Assembly (NCBI GenBank): GCA_900759415.1
Contig: CAAEVC010000163.1
Coordinates: 1 to 25,374 of the forward strand
From: an uncultured Dialister sp.
GTDB lineage: Bacteria; Bacillota; Negativicutes; Veillonellales; Dialisteraceae
DNA length: 25,374 bases
Direction: 5' to 3'
A program made the translations under genes and the position numbers. The number at the start of each line of letters is the position of its first letter. The first letter of the stretch is position 1. This document shows, in pieces, positions 15,208 through 24,791 of this stretch. Below the pieces are notes generated by a model. The model had not been told where the DNA came from. It did no database searches and saw nothing but the letters and a program-made list of their open reading frames with translations.

Positions 15208-15627
15208 TTAGATAGTACCTGTAGCCTTGAGGCGAGTCAATGCACGCATAAGAGCCAGTCTTGCACGGTCTTCGTCGATATTTTTGTCGTGAAGGGCAAG
15301 TCTGTCTTCTGCACGCTTTTTGGCTGCCTGTGCACGGGCAATGTCAATGTTTTCCGAAAGTTCTGCAAGAGGAGCAATCACATTGACTTCGCTGTTTTTG
15401 GTTTCAAGGAATCCGCCGAATACAGCGATTTTTTCCTCTTTGTCGCCTTTTTTGATACGGACTACGCACATATCAAGAGCGGCAGCGAGGGGAAGATGAT
15501 TTTTCATAATTGCGAATTCGCCATCTTCCGCACGGGCAATCACCATGTCTACGCTGTCATCGCTGTAGATGGCGCCGTCTGGACTGATGATTTCCACGTG
15601 CATTGGATTAGTAAGGGTATCAGCCAT
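15208..15627 (-). CDS. atpC: ATP synthase F1 epsilon subunit
   Basis: Predicted 139 aa, the usual length. MHVEIISPDGAIYSDDSVDM starts the N-terminal beta sandwich, with the family's GEFAIMKNHLPLAAALD-type turn. The C-terminal two-helix domain is rich in Ala, Arg and Asp (RAQAAKKRAEDRLALHDKNI). Epsilon couples rotation to catalysis and can brake ATP hydrolysis with its C-terminal helices. ATG 15627 lies three bases after the atpD stop; its AAAGGGG ribosome site is inside the atpD end, so translation is probably coupled. It is the last gene of the cluster, five bases before the terminator. Confidence 0.97.
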   Translation of the reverse strand: MADTLTNPMHVEIISPDGAIYSDDSVDMVIARAEDGEFAIMKNHLPLAAALDMCVVRIKKGDKEEKIAVFGGFLETKNSEVNVIAPLAELSENIDIARAQAAKKRAEDRLALHDKNIDEDRARLALMRALTRLKATGTI

Positions 15628-15630
15628 GGC

Positions 15631-17064
<1,434 letters not shown>

Positions 17065-17094
17065 GAAGAAGCATTCCTCCTTAATTGATATAGG

Positions 17095-17982
17095 TTATTC
17101 AAGCGCAGCTGCGCCGCCGACAATTTCGGAAATTTCGTTGGTGACCTGTGCCTGACGTGCTTTGTTGTACGTAAGGTTGAGGTCGGCGATTCTTTCGGTT
17201 GCATTGTCGGTTGCAGCGGACATGGCTGCCATTCGGCTTCCCAGTTCGGAAGCAGCGGACTGCAGCATGGCGTTGTAAACCTGGACCTGTACATATTCAG
17301 GAAGCAGTTTGGACAGAACGGTGGTCGCGTCGGGGAGGAAGATGTAGGGATCTTCTTCAACAACCAGTTCGTTCTCTGCTTCTTTCTGTCCTTCGCTGGC
17401 GGTCGGGTTTTCTACTGGAAGGATTTTTTCCATTCTGACCTGCTGGCGGAGAGCAGTGATAAATCTTGTGTAAATAACGTAAACTTCATCCACTTCTTCC
17501 TTGACGAAGTAGTCAACCATTTCTTTGGCTACGTCGATGGAATCCTGTGCTGAAGGTTTATCGGAAAAGCCGAAGTGGTAGGAGTCAAGATCATACCCGC
17601 GGAATTTGAGGTAGTTTCTACCCTGTTTGCCGCACACGTAGAGTGCATAGGTTGAACGATCCTTACCGGAAATTTCCTGCATAACCTGCTTCATAACGTT
17701 GGAGTTATAAGCACCCGCAAGGCCTTTATCTGCACTGATGACAAGATAGCCGACCTTTTTTACTTCGCCAGTTCTTAAGAGCGGGCTTGTAAAACCAGGG
17801 GGTGTTACCGAAGAGGCACGGCGCAGAAGCTCTCCGATTTTTTCAGCATAGGGACGGGAGCCGTTTGCTTTTTCTTCTGCTTTACGCAGACGGGCAGCGG
17901 CTACCATCTTCATTGCTTTTGTGATCTGCTGGATGTTGGTGACAGATTTAATGCGCCCTTTTATATCACGCGTACTTTCCAA
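17095..17982 (-). CDS. atpG: ATP synthase F1 gamma subunit
   Basis: Predicted 295 aa. Gamma is the rotating shaft in the alpha3beta3 ring. The N-terminal helix TRDIKGRIKSVTNIQQITKA and MVAAARLRKAE, and the C-terminal ATDNATERIADLNLTYNKAR followed by QAQVTNEI, are hallmark conserved helices. The start is TTG 17982, supported by AGAGGGG eight bases upstream inside the end of atpA; no ATG is suitably placed. Only five bases separate it from the atpA stop, so coupling is likely. Confidence 0.97.
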   Translation of the reverse strand: MESTRDIKGRIKSVTNIQQITKAMKMVAAARLRKAEEKANGSRPYAEKIGELLRRASSVTPPGFTSPLLRTGEVKKVGYLVISADKGLAGAYNSNVMKQVMQEISGKDRSTYALYVCGKQGRNYLKFRGYDLDSYHFGFSDKPSAQDSIDVAKEMVDYFVKEEVDEVYVIYTRFITALRQQVRMEKILPVENPTASEGQKEAENELVVEEDPYIFLPDATTVLSKLLPEYVQVQVYNAMLQSAASELGSRMAAMSAATDNATERIADLNLTYNKARQAQVTNEISEIVGGAAALE

Positions 17983-17987
17983 TCAGA

Positions 17988-19529
17988 TCACCCCTCTACC
18001 GTTTCAGACTTTTCAGATTTGGTTGCGTTATACCGTTCTTTGAATTCAACAATAGCAGCTTTCAGTCTGGCTTCGTTTTCATCGGTGAGTTTCTTGTTCT
18101 TCACGATGTCTTCGCCAATTTCCGGATGGCTGCTGTGGAGGAATGCGAGAACCTGATGTTCGAAGTCGACAACTTCGTCAACTGCGATGTCATCGAGGTA
18201 TCCATTAACTGCTACGTAGATAGCCTGTACCTGATCTTCGACCGGATATGGGGTGTACTGTGGCTGTTTCAGGATTTCAGTTGTTCTCTGGCCGCGGTCA
18301 ATCTGTGCCTTGGTCGCCGGATCAAGGTCAGAACCGAACTGAGCAAATGCTGCCAGTTCTCTGAACTGTGCAAGGTCCAGACGGAGGGTACCTGCAACCT
18401 GTTTCATAGCTTTGATCTGAGCGGAACCGCCTACTCGGGATACGGAGAGGCCGACGTTAATAGCCGGACGGACACCGGAGTAGAAGAGTGCGGTTTCCAG
18501 ATAAATCTGACCGTCAGTAATGGAAATTACGTTGGTCGGAATGTATGCACCTACGTCGCCTGCCAGGGTTTCAATGATCGGAAGAGCGGTAATAGAGCCG
18601 CCACCGAGTTCTGGGGAAAGACGGGCAGCACGTTCCAGAAGTCTGGAGTGCAGGTAGAATACGTCGCCCGGGTAAGCTTCACGTCCTGGTGGACGGCGGA
18701 GCAGAAGGGACATTGCGCGGTATGCTACTGCGTGTTTGGAGAGGTCATCATAAATAATGAGGACGTCTTTGCCCTGGTGCATGAAGTGTTCTGCAATGGA
18801 TACGCCGGAATAGGGTGCCAGGTACTGCATTGGGGAACCTTCAGAAGCTCCTGCATGGACGATAATGGAGTAATCCATAGCGCCAGCTGCCTTCAGTTTT
18901 TCGTATACACGAACTACGTTGGAGTTTTTCTGGCCAATGGATACATAAATACAAATTACGTTCTGACCTTTCTGGTTCAGAATGGTATCGATACCGACTG
19001 CTGTCTTACCGGTACCACGGTCACCGATGATAAGTTCACGCTGACCACGGCCGATCGGAACCATGGAGTCGATACATTTAAGACCTGTCTGCAGCGGAAC
19101 GTTAACCGGCTGTCTGTCGGCAATTCCCGGTGCTTTGATTTCAATGTCGCGATATTCATCGGTCTTGATTTCGCCTTTGCCATCGATTGGCTGGCCCAGT
19201 GCGTTTACTACACGGCCAATGACTGCATCACCTACTGGAACCTGCATCAGGCGGCCTGTTCTCTTAACAGTGTCCCCTTCTTTAATGGTTTCAGAGTGGC
19301 CCAGAAGAACGACACCTACGTTGCTTTCTTCCAGGTTCAGAGCCATGCCGTATACGCCGTTCGGCAATTCCAGCAGTTCGCCGGCCATGCAGTTCTGCAG
19401 GCCATATACGTGGGCGATGCCGTCGCCGACTTCAAGAACCGTACCTACTTCATCGACATTGAGGTCTACTTTGTAGTTTTCAATCTGTTTTTTGATGACA
19501 GATGTAATTTCATCTGAACTGATTTTCAT
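17988..19529 (-). CDS. atpA: ATP synthase F1 alpha subunit
   Basis: Predicted 513 aa, full length. Alpha forms the non-catalytic nucleotide sites of F1. The order is the N-terminal DELTA-contact helix (ISSDEITSVIKKQIENYK), the beta barrel (GTVLEVGDGIAHVYGL), the P-loop GDRGTGKTAVG near residue 170 (often GDRQTGKT, so Q to G here), and LLLRRPPGREAYPGDVFYLH. The ATG at 19529 follows AGGTGACTTATAGGAA. It sits 21 bases after atpH in the standard order. Confidence 0.98.
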   Translation of the reverse strand: MKISSDEITSVIKKQIENYKVDLNVDEVGTVLEVGDGIAHVYGLQNCMAGELLELPNGVYGMALNLEESNVGVVLLGHSETIKEGDTVKRTGRLMQVPVGDAVIGRVVNALGQPIDGKGEIKTDEYRDIEIKAPGIADRQPVNVPLQTGLKCIDSMVPIGRGQRELIIGDRGTGKTAVGIDTILNQKGQNVICIYVSIGQKNSNVVRVYEKLKAAGAMDYSIIVHAGASEGSPMQYLAPYSGVSIAEHFMHQGKDVLIIYDDLSKHAVAYRAMSLLLRRPPGREAYPGDVFYLHSRLLERAARLSPELGGGSITALPIIETLAGDVGAYIPTNVISITDGQIYLETALFYSGVRPAINVGLSVSRVGGSAQIKAMKQVAGTLRLDLAQFRELAAFAQFGSDLDPATKAQIDRGQRTTEILKQPQYTPYPVEDQVQAIYVAVNGYLDDIAVDEVVDFEHQVLAFLHSSHPEIGEDIVKNKKLTDENEARLKAAIVEFKERYNATKSEKSETVEG

Positions 19530-19550
19530 TTCCTATAAGTCACCTCAACC

Positions 19551-20090
19551 TCATTGCATCATTTTCGCTCTAAGTGTATCCAGCGCTCTTGCTACGGAGC
19601 CATCGATCAGACGGTCGCCCACCTGAACGGTAAATCCGCCAATCAGCGCAGTATCCACTTTCTGCTTCAGGATAATCTTCTTTCCAGTAAGTTCGGAAAG
19701 TTTTTCCTTCAGCTTTTCAGCCTGAGTTTTGGAGAGCGGAAGAGCAGATGTGACAATCGCTTCTTCAACGCCCATCCCTTCATGAGCCATGGTCACGTAG
19801 TAGTCAACCATCATGGGGAATACCTCAAAACGGTCTCTATCCAGCACGACATAGCAGAATTGCAGGACAACCGGCTGTACCTTGTCTGCAAACAATTCTT
19901 TTAACGTATCTTTCTTGACATCCCTGTCCAGCAGAGGATGATTCAGAAAATCCTTGAGATTCTGGTTTTTGCTGATCGCACCAGCAATCAGAGTCAGATC
20001 TTCTTCTGTTTTTTCCAAGCTGTTCTGTTCAGCAGCCAATTCATAGATAGCACGACCGTACTTTTTTGCAAGGATTACGTTCTTATCCAT
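19551..20090 (-). CDS. atpH: ATP synthase F1 delta subunit (OSCP)
   Basis: Predicted 179 aa, normal length. It links the top of F1 to the b-subunit stalk. The N-terminal AKKYGRAIYELAAEQNSLEK and the six-helix domain with FLNHPLLDRDVKKDTL are typical; the C-terminal GGFTVQVGDRLIDGSVARAL is the family signature. The ATG is at 20090, two bases after the atpF stop, so the genes are probably coupled. Confidence 0.97.
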   Translation of the reverse strand: MDKNVILAKKYGRAIYELAAEQNSLEKTEEDLTLIAGAISKNQNLKDFLNHPLLDRDVKKDTLKELFADKVQPVVLQFCYVVLDRDRFEVFPMMVDYYVTMAHEGMGVEEAIVTSALPLSKTQAEKLKEKLSELTGKKIILKQKVDTALIGGFTVQVGDRLIDGSVARALDTLRAKMMQ

Positions 20091-20092
20091 GA

Positions 20093-20587
20093 TTATTTAC
20101 CTGCTTTGCGGGCATCCAGCTTTTCGATGCTTTCCGCAATTAACCGGTCATTGGTGTCCGGTGTCATGTTTTTGCTGATGATCTTGGCGGCAATTTCACA
20201 AGAAAGGGCAGCAACCTGACCTTTTAAGTCCTCAAGAGCATCCTTGCGTTCTCTCTCAATCTGTTTGGTTGCAGTTTCTTTTTCCTTGGCAATTGTTGCC
20301 TGAGCTTCTTTAATCTGAGCTTCTGCCTGGACTTTAGCCTCTTTGACTGCCTTGTCCACAATCTCCTGTGCTTTAGCCTGCGCATCGCGAAGCTGTTCTT
20401 CGTAAGATTCTTTCAGCTTCTCAGCCGCTTCCTTGGAAGCAGCAGCAGAATCCAGGTCGTTCTTGATCCGGTTTTTGCGGTCATCCAGCACTTTCAATAC
20501 CGGCTTATAGCAAAAATGGCCGAGAATGGCACAGAGAATAATGAAGTTGATGATCTGAATCAGCAGTGTACCATTTAATTCTACCAA
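20093..20587 (-). CDS. atpF: ATP synthase Fo b subunit
   Basis: Predicted 164 aa. One membrane helix (residues 6-25, LLIQIINFIILCAILGHF) is followed by a long, charged Ala/Lys/Glu-rich helix, residues 30-140, that forms the peripheral stalk coiled coil. KPVLKVLDDRKNRIKNDLDS is the family's juxtamembrane segment. The start is TTG 20587, seven bases after AAGGAGGG; no better ATG exists nearby. It lies 36 bases after atpE. Only one b-type gene is present, so the stalk is probably a homodimer. Confidence 0.97.
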   Translation of the reverse strand: MVELNGTLLIQIINFIILCAILGHFCYKPVLKVLDDRKNRIKNDLDSAAASKEAAEKLKESYEEQLRDAQAKAQEIVDKAVKEAKVQAEAQIKEAQATIAKEKETATKQIERERKDALEDLKGQVAALSCEIAAKIISKNMTPDTNDRLIAESIEKLDARKAGK

Positions 20588-20623
20588 TTCGATCCCTCCT
20601 TAAGGTAATATTATTGGTTAATA

Positions 20624-20875
20624 TTATTTAAGGAATGGGTTAGCGAATACGAGTACGAGAGCGATAACGATAGCAATAATCGGAATAGATTCGATAAGGC
20701 CGATAGCAACAAGCATGTTGGTGAACAGTTTACCAGCGATTTCTGGCTGACGGGTCATACCTTCAAGAGCCTTGCAAGCTGCTCTGGAGTCGGAGAATGC
20801 TGCTGCAAGAGCTGCAACGCTGGCAATGAGTGCTGCTGCGATAAGGGAATACTGTGCTACGATTGTCTGATCCAT
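20624..20875 (-). CDS. atpE: ATP synthase Fo c subunit (rotor ring), unusual ion site
   Basis: Predicted 83 aa with two membrane helices and the conserved RQPE loop (42-45). ATG 20875 follows GGAGG. Glu62 in GLIESIPI is the essential ion-binding carboxylate, followed by Ser63. Aligned by eye to Na-binding c subunits, position 32 of Ilyobacter (Gln) falls on Asp29, exactly 33 residues before Glu62, so each hairpin has two acidic residues. The usual GxGxGxGxG helix-packing motif is replaced by Ala and Ser (AALAAAFSDSRAA at 21-33). These changes may alter ion choice and ring size. The gene follows atpB by 150 bases, a long gap for this operon. Confidence 0.97.
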   Translation of the reverse strand: MDQTIVAQYSLIAAALIASVAALAAAFSDSRAACKALEGMTRQPEIAGKLFTNMLVAIGLIESIPIIAIVIALVLVFANPFLK

Positions 20876-21025
20876 AATAATAATTCCTCCTAGAGAATTG
20901 TAAAAATTTTTGGCGTCTTTTCCAGTGGATGAGTTTGGAAAATGCCTTTTGACTGTTGCCGTTTGGACGGGCGGTGCCGTACCGTTAATAAGCGGCGGTG
21001 CGCTTTCCCTGTTTTCTGATACCTG
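20876..21025 (-). other. 150-bp gap between atpB and atpE
   Basis: This is the largest gap inside the atpB-to-atpC run. It holds the direct repeat GCACCGCC twice (minus strand) and an A/T-rich segment before the atpE ribosome site. No frame, terminator or clear promoter is seen. It may be an mRNA segment that boosts or separately processes the highly needed atpE message; that role is inference. Confidence 0.4.
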
Positions 21026-21691
21026 TCAATCGACGCTTTCCTTCATGTATACAGATGTCAGGGTGGTGAAAATGTATGCCTGAACCAGACCGATAAATAA
21101 TGAAACGGCGATCCAGATCATAGGTACAAGCCATGGGCAGAGGAAATACAGAATTTCCAGCAGAATTTCGCCCGCCAGGATGTTGCCGAATAGACGCATA
21201 GCCAGAGTAATCGGCTTTGAGACTTCTTCGAGCAGATTCATAACGACGAATACCGGGAACGGTTTGAAGAAATGGGAAATCCAGTGACCGAAACCTTTGC
21301 ACTTGATGAAATAGAAGTGCGTAATGAGGGAACCGGCGATTGCAAGTCCCAGAGTGGTATTTACGTCATTCGTCGGGGACGCTGTGAGATGCTGCGTCGG
21401 CAGAAGACCGATCTGGTTGGCAGTGAAAATGAACAGGAACAGTGTGAGAAGAACGGTAGATACCTGACGGTATTTCGACCCTACGTTGCTCTCGAACTGA
21501 GAACAAAGTCCCTCAAAAACCATTTCTATCATATTCTGCCATCCCCCTGGAATCAGTGCTCTGCCTCTGGTCGCTGCAAATACGGCAATAAAGACGATAA
21601 TGGCGGTAAGCCAGGTAGTATAGATTGTATCCATATTCACAGACATACCAAAGAGCTGCTGCACAACATGTGTACCCGTATGAAGATGCAT
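21026..21691 (-). CDS. atpB: ATP synthase Fo a subunit
   Basis: Predicted 221 aa, an integral membrane protein of about five or six helices forming the two half-channels beside the c ring. The essential arginine is Arg166 in LAMRLFGNILAGE. FTANQIGLLPTQ at about 89-100 and the C-terminal SLFIGLVQAYIFTTLTSVYM are signature segments. ATG 21691 follows GAGGGGGTGAGA. It is 38 bases after atpI. Its c-ring partner has an extra acidic residue, so the channel residues facing the ring are worth comparing. Confidence 0.97.
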   Translation of the reverse strand: MHLHTGTHVVQQLFGMSVNMDTIYTTWLTAIIVFIAVFAATRGRALIPGGWQNMIEMVFEGLCSQFESNVGSKYRQVSTVLLTLFLFIFTANQIGLLPTQHLTASPTNDVNTTLGLAIAGSLITHFYFIKCKGFGHWISHFFKPFPVFVVMNLLEEVSKPITLAMRLFGNILAGEILLEILYFLCPWLVPMIWIAVSLFIGLVQAYIFTTLTSVYMKESVD

Positions 21692-21729
21692 ATTCTCACC
21701 CCCTCTCTCTTACAAGGATGTCAAGAAAA

Positions 21730-22110
21730 CTATTCCTTAATTAAACCGACCAGCCGCTCCGCAATGGTTGCGACGGGCAGTGTAAGTAAGCCACCTAAAA
21801 AAGCGAATATATTAATTGGAGAGAAAATCACAGCCACACAGGCCAGGATTTCCAGAACGAACCGGAGCATAGTGTATCCCACCAGATGATGTCCGATGTA
21901 TTCCACACTCCGTCCGGCCTTGCTCCATCTTTCAAACAGTTTTAAAATCATCTCGAAAAAAAAGATATGAAACAGGCAACCCAGTCCCCAGGCAAGTGCA
22001 TACTCCCAGCCCTGCCAGCAAAGAAGAATGACAGCGCCAATGACGGCAATCACCAGCAGATAGCGATTCATGCGCTTGGCATAATGAGGAAAAGTTAAAT
22101 CGAAGTTCAT
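21730..22110 (-). CDS. atpI: ATP synthase I-type assembly protein
   Basis: Predicted 126 aa, with four predicted membrane helices (about 16-33, 37-53, 76-95 and 98-116). The small hydrophobic product, with a charged loop after helix 2, immediately upstream of atpB, fits AtpI, which helps assemble the c ring and is linked to Mg or Ca handling in some bacteria. The assignment rests mostly on size, topology and place, since AtpI sequences diverge. The ATG (22110) is one base beyond the atpZ stop, so the two are coupled. Confidence 0.85.
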   Translation of the reverse strand: MNFDLTFPHYAKRMNRYLLVIAVIGAVILLCWQGWEYALAWGLGCLFHIFFFEMILKLFERWSKAGRSVEYIGHHLVGYTMLRFVLEILACVAVIFSPINIFAFLGGLLTLPVATIAERLVGLIKE

Positions 22111-22111
22111 A

Positions 22112-22342
22112 TCATTTCTTTCCTAGAATTTGTGTAATTACAGACCATAAACCTCCAACTGCTCCTAAAAGGGAGAGAATAACAAGTCCCCAGGGGTCAG
22201 TTCCGAGCCATTCGTCCAGTGCAAGTCCCAGCCATACACCTACCGCAATGGACGCCAGCAGTGTCATGCCGGCTCCTGATGCCACAGCAGCACTGCGGAG
22301 CGGATGCCAGTCATCCGTTGACGGTTGTTCTTTTTTCTTCAA
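22112..22342 (-). CDS. atpZ: AtpZ/AtpI-family small membrane protein
   Basis: Predicted 76 aa from TTG 22342, chosen because GGAG lies eight bases upstream; the longer frame to 22393 has only another TTG and no ribosome site. Two membrane helices (about residues 19-38 and 49-69) with the intervening LALDEWLGTDPWG match the AtpZ/F0F1-ATPase family, which pairs with AtpI in Firmicutes and is implicated in Fo assembly and Mg transport. It opens the atp run proper. A TATAAT lies upstream at 22408-22413. Confidence 0.85.
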   Translation of the reverse strand: MKKKEQPSTDDWHPLRSAAVASGAGMTLLASIAVGVWLGLALDEWLGTDPWGLVILSLLGAVGGLWSVITQILGKK

Positions 22343-22407
22343 CTGAATCACTCCAGATATCTGAAAAAATGGCACGTTAAATGCAATAGACAAGAATGTA
22401 CCACTTC

Positions 22408-22416
22408 ATTATAGCA
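22408..22416 (-). promoter_or_regulatory. Extended -10 promoter ahead of atpZ
   Basis: On the minus strand TGC-TATAAT is a TGn-extended -10 in the gap between wecB and atpZ; a -35 is not clear. It would let the atp genes be transcribed independently of wecA-wecB. Confidence 0.55.
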
Positions 22417-22425
22417 TAGGACCTT

Positions 22426-23568
22426 TTACTTGGCTATAAATTTAGCAGGTTTCTTATCCGTTAATCCTTCAATGTATAAAAGTGTATCTACGATGCGCTC
22501 GGCAGAGTGGCCATCGCCATAGGGATTTACCGCCTCTGCCATGGATTTGTATTCTGTCTCATCAGTGAGAAGTCTGTAAGCTGTCTGGAAAACTTTTTCT
22601 TCATCAGTGCCTACGAGACGGACAGTGCCGGCATCGATGGCTTCCGGTCTTTCAGTGGTATCACGAAGCACGAGGACCGGTTTCCCGAGGCTCGGTGCTT
22701 CTTCCTGAATACCGCCGGAATCAGTGAGCACAATAGTGCTCCTGGCCATCAGATTGGTGAATGGTTCATATTCCATAGGAGATACGAGATGGACTCCCGG
22801 CACCCCTTCCAGTTCTTCAGAGACCGCTTCCCTTACCAGAGGATTCCTGTGAACCGGGAAAACCACCTCCGTATCAGGGAGTGCTTCCACCAGACGGCGG
22901 AGTGCACGGTATACATGGCGCATCGGATCTCCCAGATTCTCACGGCGGTGAGTGGTTACCAGAATGACCCGCTTGTGTTCTTCAATGGCTTCGATATCCG
23001 GATCTTCGAAATGGTAATCCTTCTTCACTGTATGAAGAAGAGCATCGATGACTGTATTTCCTACCACATAAATGGAATCATCTTTCTTGTTTTCCTTCAG
23101 AAGATTGTTCCTTGCAGTCTCTGTAGGTGCAAAATTTACATTGGAAAGCACACCGGTCAGCTGGCGGTTCGCTTCTTCCGGGAAAGGAGAGAGCAGATTT
23201 CCTGTACGGAGCCCTGCTTCCACATGGCCCACCTTGATCTGCTGATAGAAAGCAGCCAGCGCCGCCGTGAAAGTAGTGGTCGTATCTCCGTGGACCAGCA
23301 CATAATCCGGTTTCTCCCGGCGGAGCACATCTTCCAGTCCCCGGAGCACTCTGGATGTAATATCGTAGAGCGTCTGGCCGTTCTTCATAATATCCAGATC
23401 ATAATCTACAGGAAGATCGAAAAGATCCACCACCTGATCCAGCATCTCTCTGTGCTGGGCCGTCAGGCACACCTTCGTCTCGATTTCTTTATGCTTCAAA
23501 AGTTCCTTCACCACCGGTGCCATCTTGATAGCTTCCGGTCTGGTGCCAAAAATGGTCATAACTTTCAT
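22426..23568 (-). CDS. wecB: UDP-N-acetylglucosamine 2-epimerase (non-hydrolysing)
   Basis: Predicted 380 aa from ATG 23568, chosen for GGGGG eight bases upstream; an ATG at 23583 would place that site inside the coding region. The enzyme interconverts UDP-GlcNAc and UDP-ManNAc for envelope polysaccharides. The N-terminal VMTIFGTRPEAIKMAPVVKE, HGDTTTTFTAALAAFYQQI, GHVEAGLRTGNLLSPFPEE and the C-terminal LTDSGGIQEEAPSLGKPVLV are family signatures. In Bacillus the same gene is mnaA and also sits before the atp operon. It directly follows the wecA/tagO-type gene, giving two early steps of the same pathway. Confidence 0.95.
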   Translation of the reverse strand: MKVMTIFGTRPEAIKMAPVVKELLKHKEIETKVCLTAQHREMLDQVVDLFDLPVDYDLDIMKNGQTLYDITSRVLRGLEDVLRREKPDYVLVHGDTTTTFTAALAAFYQQIKVGHVEAGLRTGNLLSPFPEEANRQLTGVLSNVNFAPTETARNNLLKENKKDDSIYVVGNTVIDALLHTVKKDYHFEDPDIEAIEEHKRVILVTTHRRENLGDPMRHVYRALRRLVEALPDTEVVFPVHRNPLVREAVSEELEGVPGVHLVSPMEYEPFTNLMARSTIVLTDSGGIQEEAPSLGKPVLVLRDTTERPEAIDAGTVRLVGTDEEKVFQTAYRLLTDETEYKSMAEAVNPYGDGHSAERIVDTLLYIEGLTDKKPAKFIAK

Positions 23569-23595
23569 GAAATTATCCCCCATTCACGATGAGAC

Positions 23596-24666
23596 TCAAT
23601 CCTCATCCTTTTTATTACCCTCTTGATGTTCCATCTGATAGGGCGAAGGAACGATTTCCTTCATAACCCCCAGTTTCCTTGCCCACAGGATGAATACTGC
23701 CAGCGCCAGCGCCACAATAGCCAGCCCCGCAAAAGTGCTGAGATGGATAATGAGAAGCGCCACGCAGGAGAAGAAAGCAGTCAGTGCATACATGATGAGC
23801 ACCACCTGCTTCTGCTTCAGCCCTTTGGCCAGAAGACGATGATGGAGATGATTCTTATCGGGAGAAAAAATCGGCACACCGCTGCTCTTTCTCCGGATAA
23901 TCGCAAGGAACGTATCGGTAATCGGCACCGCCAGAGCCACCAGCGGCACAATCAGCACGGCCGCTGCCGCCGTCTTCATAGACCCGGCCACCGACACCGC
24001 CGCAATGACATACCCAAGGAACATGGACCCTGTATCGCCCATGAAAATCTTCGCAGGATTGAAATTATACTGAAGGAACGCAAGGCACGCGCCGGTCATG
24101 GACACCATAGCAGCCGCTGCCACCCACTGCCCCATCTGGAACGCCAGAAGAGCGATGGCAATCGACGCAATCGTCGCAATCCCTGCAGCCAGTCCGTCCA
24201 GTCCGTCGATCAGATTCACCGTATTAATGAACCCGATGATCCAGAAAATCGTAAGCGGTATGGAAATCACCATAGGGAAATAAAGGATCCCGAGTCCCGG
24301 GAGCTGTATCCAGTCGATATTGATATTAAAAATCACCACCGGAATCGCCGCTGCAATGATCTGCCCCAGAAGCTTCACCTTCGGAGGAAGAGAAATCATA
24401 TCATCTGCAATTCCTACAACAATTAAAAAAGTAGCACCAGCCATAATGCCTACCAGTTCATAGGTAAACCCAATGGTAGTCACCGCCGATACCATAAATC
24501 CGGCATAAATCGCAAGACCGCCCATCCGGGGAATGAGTCCATGATGTACCTTCCTTGCATCCGGCTTATCGACCGCACCAATACGGACAGCCAGGTTCTT
24601 CACCACCGGAGTCAGCACAAACGTGACCACCAGAGCAGTGAGAAACGTGAACGCATAAGCGAACAA
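23596..24666 (-). CDS. wecA: Undecaprenyl-phosphate GlcNAc-1-phosphate transferase (WecA/TagO)
   Basis: Predicted 356 aa, about ten or eleven membrane helices. It transfers GlcNAc-1-P from UDP-GlcNAc to undecaprenyl phosphate, the first step of many envelope glycans. Conserved elements are KPDARKVHHGLIPRMGG (33-49), the IADDMISLPPKVKL aspartate pair, NTVNLIDGLDGLAAGI, FMGDTGSMFLG and the cytoplasmic HLHHRL loop. The start is TTG 24666 behind AGGAGG at seven bases. It is the first gene of the long minus-strand cluster, 27 bases before wecB. MraY is excluded by length and by the His loop. The choice between WecA and TagO is a naming matter. Confidence 0.93.
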   Translation of the reverse strand: MFAYAFTFLTALVVTFVLTPVVKNLAVRIGAVDKPDARKVHHGLIPRMGGLAIYAGFMVSAVTTIGFTYELVGIMAGATFLIVVGIADDMISLPPKVKLLGQIIAAAIPVVIFNINIDWIQLPGLGILYFPMVISIPLTIFWIIGFINTVNLIDGLDGLAAGIATIASIAIALLAFQMGQWVAAAAMVSMTGACLAFLQYNFNPAKIFMGDTGSMFLGYVIAAVSVAGSMKTAAAAVLIVPLVALAVPITDTFLAIIRRKSSGVPIFSPDKNHLHHRLLAKGLKQKQVVLIMYALTAFFSCVALLIIHLSTFAGLAIVALALAVFILWARKLGVMKEIVPSPYQMEHQEGNKKDED

Positions 24667-24791
24667 CGTAACACCTCCTAAAAAAAGACAATGCCTTTAA
24701 AATATTTTATCACATCGCACAAGGCGGTATAAAGGGGGCGAGATTAGATTTCACTCGCCACGCTGGAATATTAGAGAGAGTTGAGGGTTGG
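24667..24791 (-). other. Leader and probable promoter region of the wecA-wecB-atp cluster
   Basis: It contains the wecA ribosome site and, on the minus strand, a TAAAAT preceded by TTTATA at 18 bases. This promoter is only weakly supported. No gene is seen. Confidence 0.35.

Noticed and set aside
18126..19517. 463-aa open frame antisense to atpA
   Set aside because: Shadow frame opposite a full-length, conserved atpA.
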